Below, one piece after another: positions 33,103 through 35,459 of a stretch of 35,459 bases of DNA (the first letter of the stretch is position 1; every line of letters starts with the position of its first letter). The notes beneath the pieces were generated by a model. The model made no database searches. It was not told the origin of the DNA and saw only the letters and a program-made list of their open reading frames with translations. A program made the position numbers and the translations under genes. Source of the DNA: Aquimonas sp044377145 (GTDB lineage: Bacteria; Pseudomonadota; Gammaproteobacteria; Xanthomonadales; Xanthomonadaceae); the NCBI RefSeq assembly GCF_044377145.1, contig NZ_JBILJQ010000056.1, positions 1 to 35,459 on the forward strand. Direction: 5' to 3'.

Positions 33103-34769
33103 GGCTCGATCAGCTGGTGCTGGTGCTGGTGCTGGTGCTGGTGCTGGTGGTGATGGGCGGCTCACGCTACCTGCGGCGCGAGAGCGTCAATGGCGCGGTC
33201 ACCGTGACCCGCACCTTCGGCAGCGTCGAAGAACTGCAGCGGCCGGACGGCACGCAACTCACCCGGCGCTACATCGGCGGCGTGCTGATTGAAACGCGGA
33301 TCGGCACCGCGGCAGCGACCAAGCAGTACCTGTTCCACGATCATCTGGGCTCGCTGGACGTGATCGCCAACGAGTCCGGCGTGGTGTTGGAGCGGCTGAG
33401 CTTCGACGCCCACGGCCAGCGGCGAGCGGCCACGCAGTGGACATCGACCCTGCCGGCGCTGGTGTCCACCTTCACCCCACGCGGCTTCACCGGCCACGAG
33501 CACCTGGACGCCTTCGGGCTGATCCACATGAACGGCCGGGTCTACGACCCCATGCTGGGCCGCTTCATCCAGCCCGACCCGATGCTGGACGCTGGCATCC
33601 AGGGCCTGAATCGCTACAGCTACGTGCTGAACAACCCGCTGAGCCTGACCGACCCGAGCGGCTACCTCTCGCTCGGCCAGATCCTGCGCACCGTGGTGGC
33701 GGTGGCTATCACGGTGTATACGGGCGGCTGGGCGGCAGGTTATTGGGGTGCGGCGCTGACCACCACACAGGCCTTCGGCGTGGTGGTCGCCGGTGGCTTT
33801 GCAGCCGGTGCGGTGCAATCCGGCACCCTGAAGGGTGGCCTGCAAGGTGCTTTCTCAGCGGCGATATTCTTCGGCATCGGCAGCTACTTCGATCAAGCCA
33901 ACTCGGCCTCATCCTGGGCACGCACCGGCGACAAACTGAACACCATCGGCCGCGTGTCGAAGATCGTGGCGCACGGCGCAGCCGGTGGCATCATGAGCGA
34001 CCTGCAGGGCGGCAAGTTCGCGCACGGCTTTGCGAGCGCGGGTTTCTCGGAAGCGGCTGGGCCACTGACGGAGGGCATTCAGAGCGACTTCCTGCGTGGC
34101 GCGACGCATGCGCTGATTGGTGGCTCCGCCTCGTCATTGAGTGGGGGGAAGTTCAGCAATGGCGCGGTGACTGCAGCCATGGGGTTTGCGTTTAATCATG
34201 TGGTACATGGCGCCCAGAGGCAGGCTGCCCAAAAGCGCCTGTCACGAGCGAATGCGCGCATGCTTTCCGAGGGTGGCATGCATCCCTTCGATAGCGCGGA
34301 TGATGCCGCGATGTTCTGGCACGAGCAGGTCGGTTCATTGGCGGGTGAAGTATAATTTGGGTCCTTCATCTTTAAGAGTGGTGGAAAATTCTACTTGGGA
34401 GCTGTAGGGTCGTCATTCAATACGAGCGAGATAGCGTGGAGTGCGTTTGGATCTCAGTCTCCAGTTGATGGGGCGGTTGCTGTGGGGTTTGTTCATTCAC
34501 ACCCCAATGGGTCGACTCTCTCCGGCCAAGGTCAGTTCGTCATAGATCCATTTCCCGGGGTTTCGGAGATTTTCGAGTCAACGGGTGGTCGCGGAGACTT
34601 GGGGTTAGCTTGGGCTCGCGGCTACAGATACGCCTATGCTTCAAGCGGCCCTAGCCTTCATGGATGGAGTCAATCGAGATTTCTATCGGGATTTGACAGG
34701 GAAATGGGGAATATTGGCAGGGCCTACCTCAACACTGGGCAGTACTGTCTACAAGGGAATTGCAGATGA
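33103..34769 (+). pseudogene. Orphan RHS core/tip cassette, interrupted by TAA
   Basis: A second copy of the RHS core (QLVLVLVL..., SRYLRRESVNGAV, through LTDPSGY) and pre-toxin, followed by a diverged version of the tip. It has no N-terminal domains, no obvious start codon and no promoter: the frame opens only after a TGA at 33084. The frame is broken by TAA at 34353-34355, exactly where copy 1 has the GAG codon for Glu2351; a GAA to TAA change would do it. Beyond the stop the same frame continues undamaged (FGSFIFKSGGKFYLG, GFVHSHPNG, GDLGLAWARG, QYCLQGNCR) to a TGA at 34767-34769. Its own immunity gene follows with an ATGA overlap. This is a silent cassette, usable only if recombined into an expressed RHS gene, and even then nonfunctional unless the stop is repaired or read through. 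Confidence 0.88.
33114..33149 (+). repeat. Hexanucleotide repeat (CTGGTG)6
   Basis: Six perfect CTGGTG units at the left edge of the orphan cassette; the parent RHS gene has two at the same place. In the RHS frame it encodes alternating Leu-Val, and its length changes do not shift the frame. It probably arose by slippage. Confidence 0.95.
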
Positions 34770-35209
34770 TGAGAGCATCAGTTCGCTGGATCTTTATCTG
34801 GGCACATGCTTTCCTCTTCGCTGAACCAGTTTTGGCTGAGGGAAGTGCGCGCGGTTGTATAGACGTGGCTACAGAAACGGAAGAAGTCTGTACTGTTTCG
34901 CATCTTCGACTGGTTGCCGATCCGAGTAGCTACAATGGAAAACTGATTGTAGTGAGCGGTATTCTGGGGGAAATCGATGATGGTTACATCCTGTTCCACT
35001 CGAAAGAGGCCGCCGAGCATGGCAGCAGAATTGACGCAATTTTTGTTCGCGATGTCGAGGCCGATGATGTAAAAAGAGACCCCGAGGTCGGGGATTGGGT
35101 TCGCGTGTTTGGAAGGTTTAGGGACAGCTGGCCTGACGATTCGTTGGGTCGATCGATCGGCCAGATAGATGAAGTGAGACTGATGTATAAAGAATCTGCT
35201 TATCGTTGA
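34766..35209 (+). CDS. Probable exported immunity protein (copy 2)
   Basis: A 147-residue homologue of the protein at 32629. It starts at the ATG overlapping the tip's TGA (ATGA); a second ATG is directly adjacent. Residues 1-25 are a signal peptide (WIFIWAHAFLFAEPVLA). The same features follow: a Cys pair ten residues apart (GCIDVATETEEVCTVSHLRL), YNGKLIVVSGILGE, LFHSKEAAEHGSRIDAIFV and GDWVRVFGRFRD. Overall similarity to copy 1 is moderate, in line with its tip having also diverged. It is intact although its toxin partner is broken, which fits retention for protection against sibling cells carrying the working version. Lower GC than the flanking RHS sequence. Confidence 0.8.
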   Translation: MMRASVRWIFIWAHAFLFAEPVLAEGSARGCIDVATETEEVCTVSHLRLVADPSSYNGKLIVVSGILGEIDDGYILFHSKEAAEHGSRIDAIFVRDVEADDVKRDPEVGDWVRVFGRFRDSWPDDSLGRSIGQIDEVRLMYKESAYR

Positions 35210-35210
35210 A

Positions 35211-35459
35211 GCGGCTGCGCTACGACTACGACGCGCTGGGCAATCTGCGCTGGCGGCACGACCAGCGGCGCGGCGAGTTGGAGAGCTTCGGCTACGACGC
35301 GCTGAACCGGCTGCGTTCCACCCATGTGGGCCTACAGGGCTTGGGCGCTCCCGCCGTGCTGGCCATGACCTACGACGCCCTGGGCAATATCTGCACCAAG
35401 CAGACCGGGTCAAGCGTTGCCAGCTACCAGTACCGCGGCCGCGCCGGCTGTGCCGGCAG
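35211..35459 (+). pseudogene. Start of a third RHS cassette (runs off the window)
   Basis: Two bases after the stop of the second immunity gene, RHS sequence resumes (RLRYDYDALGNLRWRHDQRR, SFGYDALNRLRSTHVGLQGL) in an open frame to the window end. It is nearly identical to 30559-30807 and has no start codon or promoter of its own. It begins further upstream in the RHS gene than cassette 2 does (equivalent of 30559 rather than 30942), so the duplications are independent events. Confidence 0.85.

Noticed and set aside
33114..33149. Short tandem repeat as a possible CRISPR array
   Set aside because: Units are 6 bases with no spacers; it is a simple sequence repeat.
33083..33292. ATG-initiated frame encoding a Gly-Ala repeat across the CTGGTG tract
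   Set aside because: It is the wrong frame relative to the RHS core and turns into an Arg-rich shadow after the repeat.

Overview
The window is GC-rich chromosomal DNA from a Gram-negative bacterium. It encodes a FecA-like TonB-dependent receptor, ParC, L,D-transpeptidases and an SPFH/NfeD pair. Gene content, codon bias and repeat style suggest a gammaproteobacterium of the Xanthomonadales/Lysobacterales type; this is inference, because no rRNA or other phylogenetic marker is present. I saw no tRNA, rRNA, CRISPR array, prophage or intact insertion sequence.

Layout. Positions 1-500 hold nothing recognisable. A conserved hypothetical protein (502-1314, minus) is divergent from an SPFH (QmcA-like) / NfeD membrane pair (1671-3102, plus), which converges on a lipoprotein ending in a TonB C-terminal domain (3290-4336, minus). 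After a degenerate stretch come two L,D-transpeptidases of different families (5015-5746 and 5966-7678, plus). From 7819 to 24768 every gene is on the minus strand: a CPBP intramembrane protease, a GlxA-type AraC regulator, a small exported protein, a 2OG-Fe(II) oxygenase, an ABC ATPase translationally coupled to its membrane partner, an aldehyde dehydrogenase, a membrane GGDEF diguanylate cyclase, ParC, and a FecA-like receptor behind a probable Fur box. The run ends with a tightly overlapping operon mtnB-mtnD-mtnC plus a membrane C13 (legumain-type) peptidase. Two copies of a 160-165 bp repeat with inverted ends sit just upstream of parC and of mtnB.

The accessory part is 25166-35459. A 2488-residue exported protein combines an SpvB/TcaC-type N-terminus, seven FG-GAP-like Asp/Gly loops, YD/RHS repeats and an RHS core with a variable C-terminal domain carrying an HSHP motif (JAB/DUF4329-like). 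Its stop codon overlaps the start of a small exported cysteine-pair protein, the likely immunity protein. Downstream is a second, promoterless copy of the RHS core with a diverged version of the same tip. That copy is interrupted by an in-frame TAA exactly where the conserved Glu of the tip should be, and it is followed by its own homologous immunity gene. A third copy of RHS sequence starts 2 bases after that immunity gene and runs off the window. This looks like a tandem store of RHS tip/immunity cassettes that could replace the expressed tip by recombination between the near-identical cores.

The mtn operon supplies three consecutive methionine-salvage steps. The TonB-dependent receptor and the TonB-domain lipoprotein concern the outer membrane and envelope, and the L,D-transpeptidases concern peptidoglycan cross-linking.
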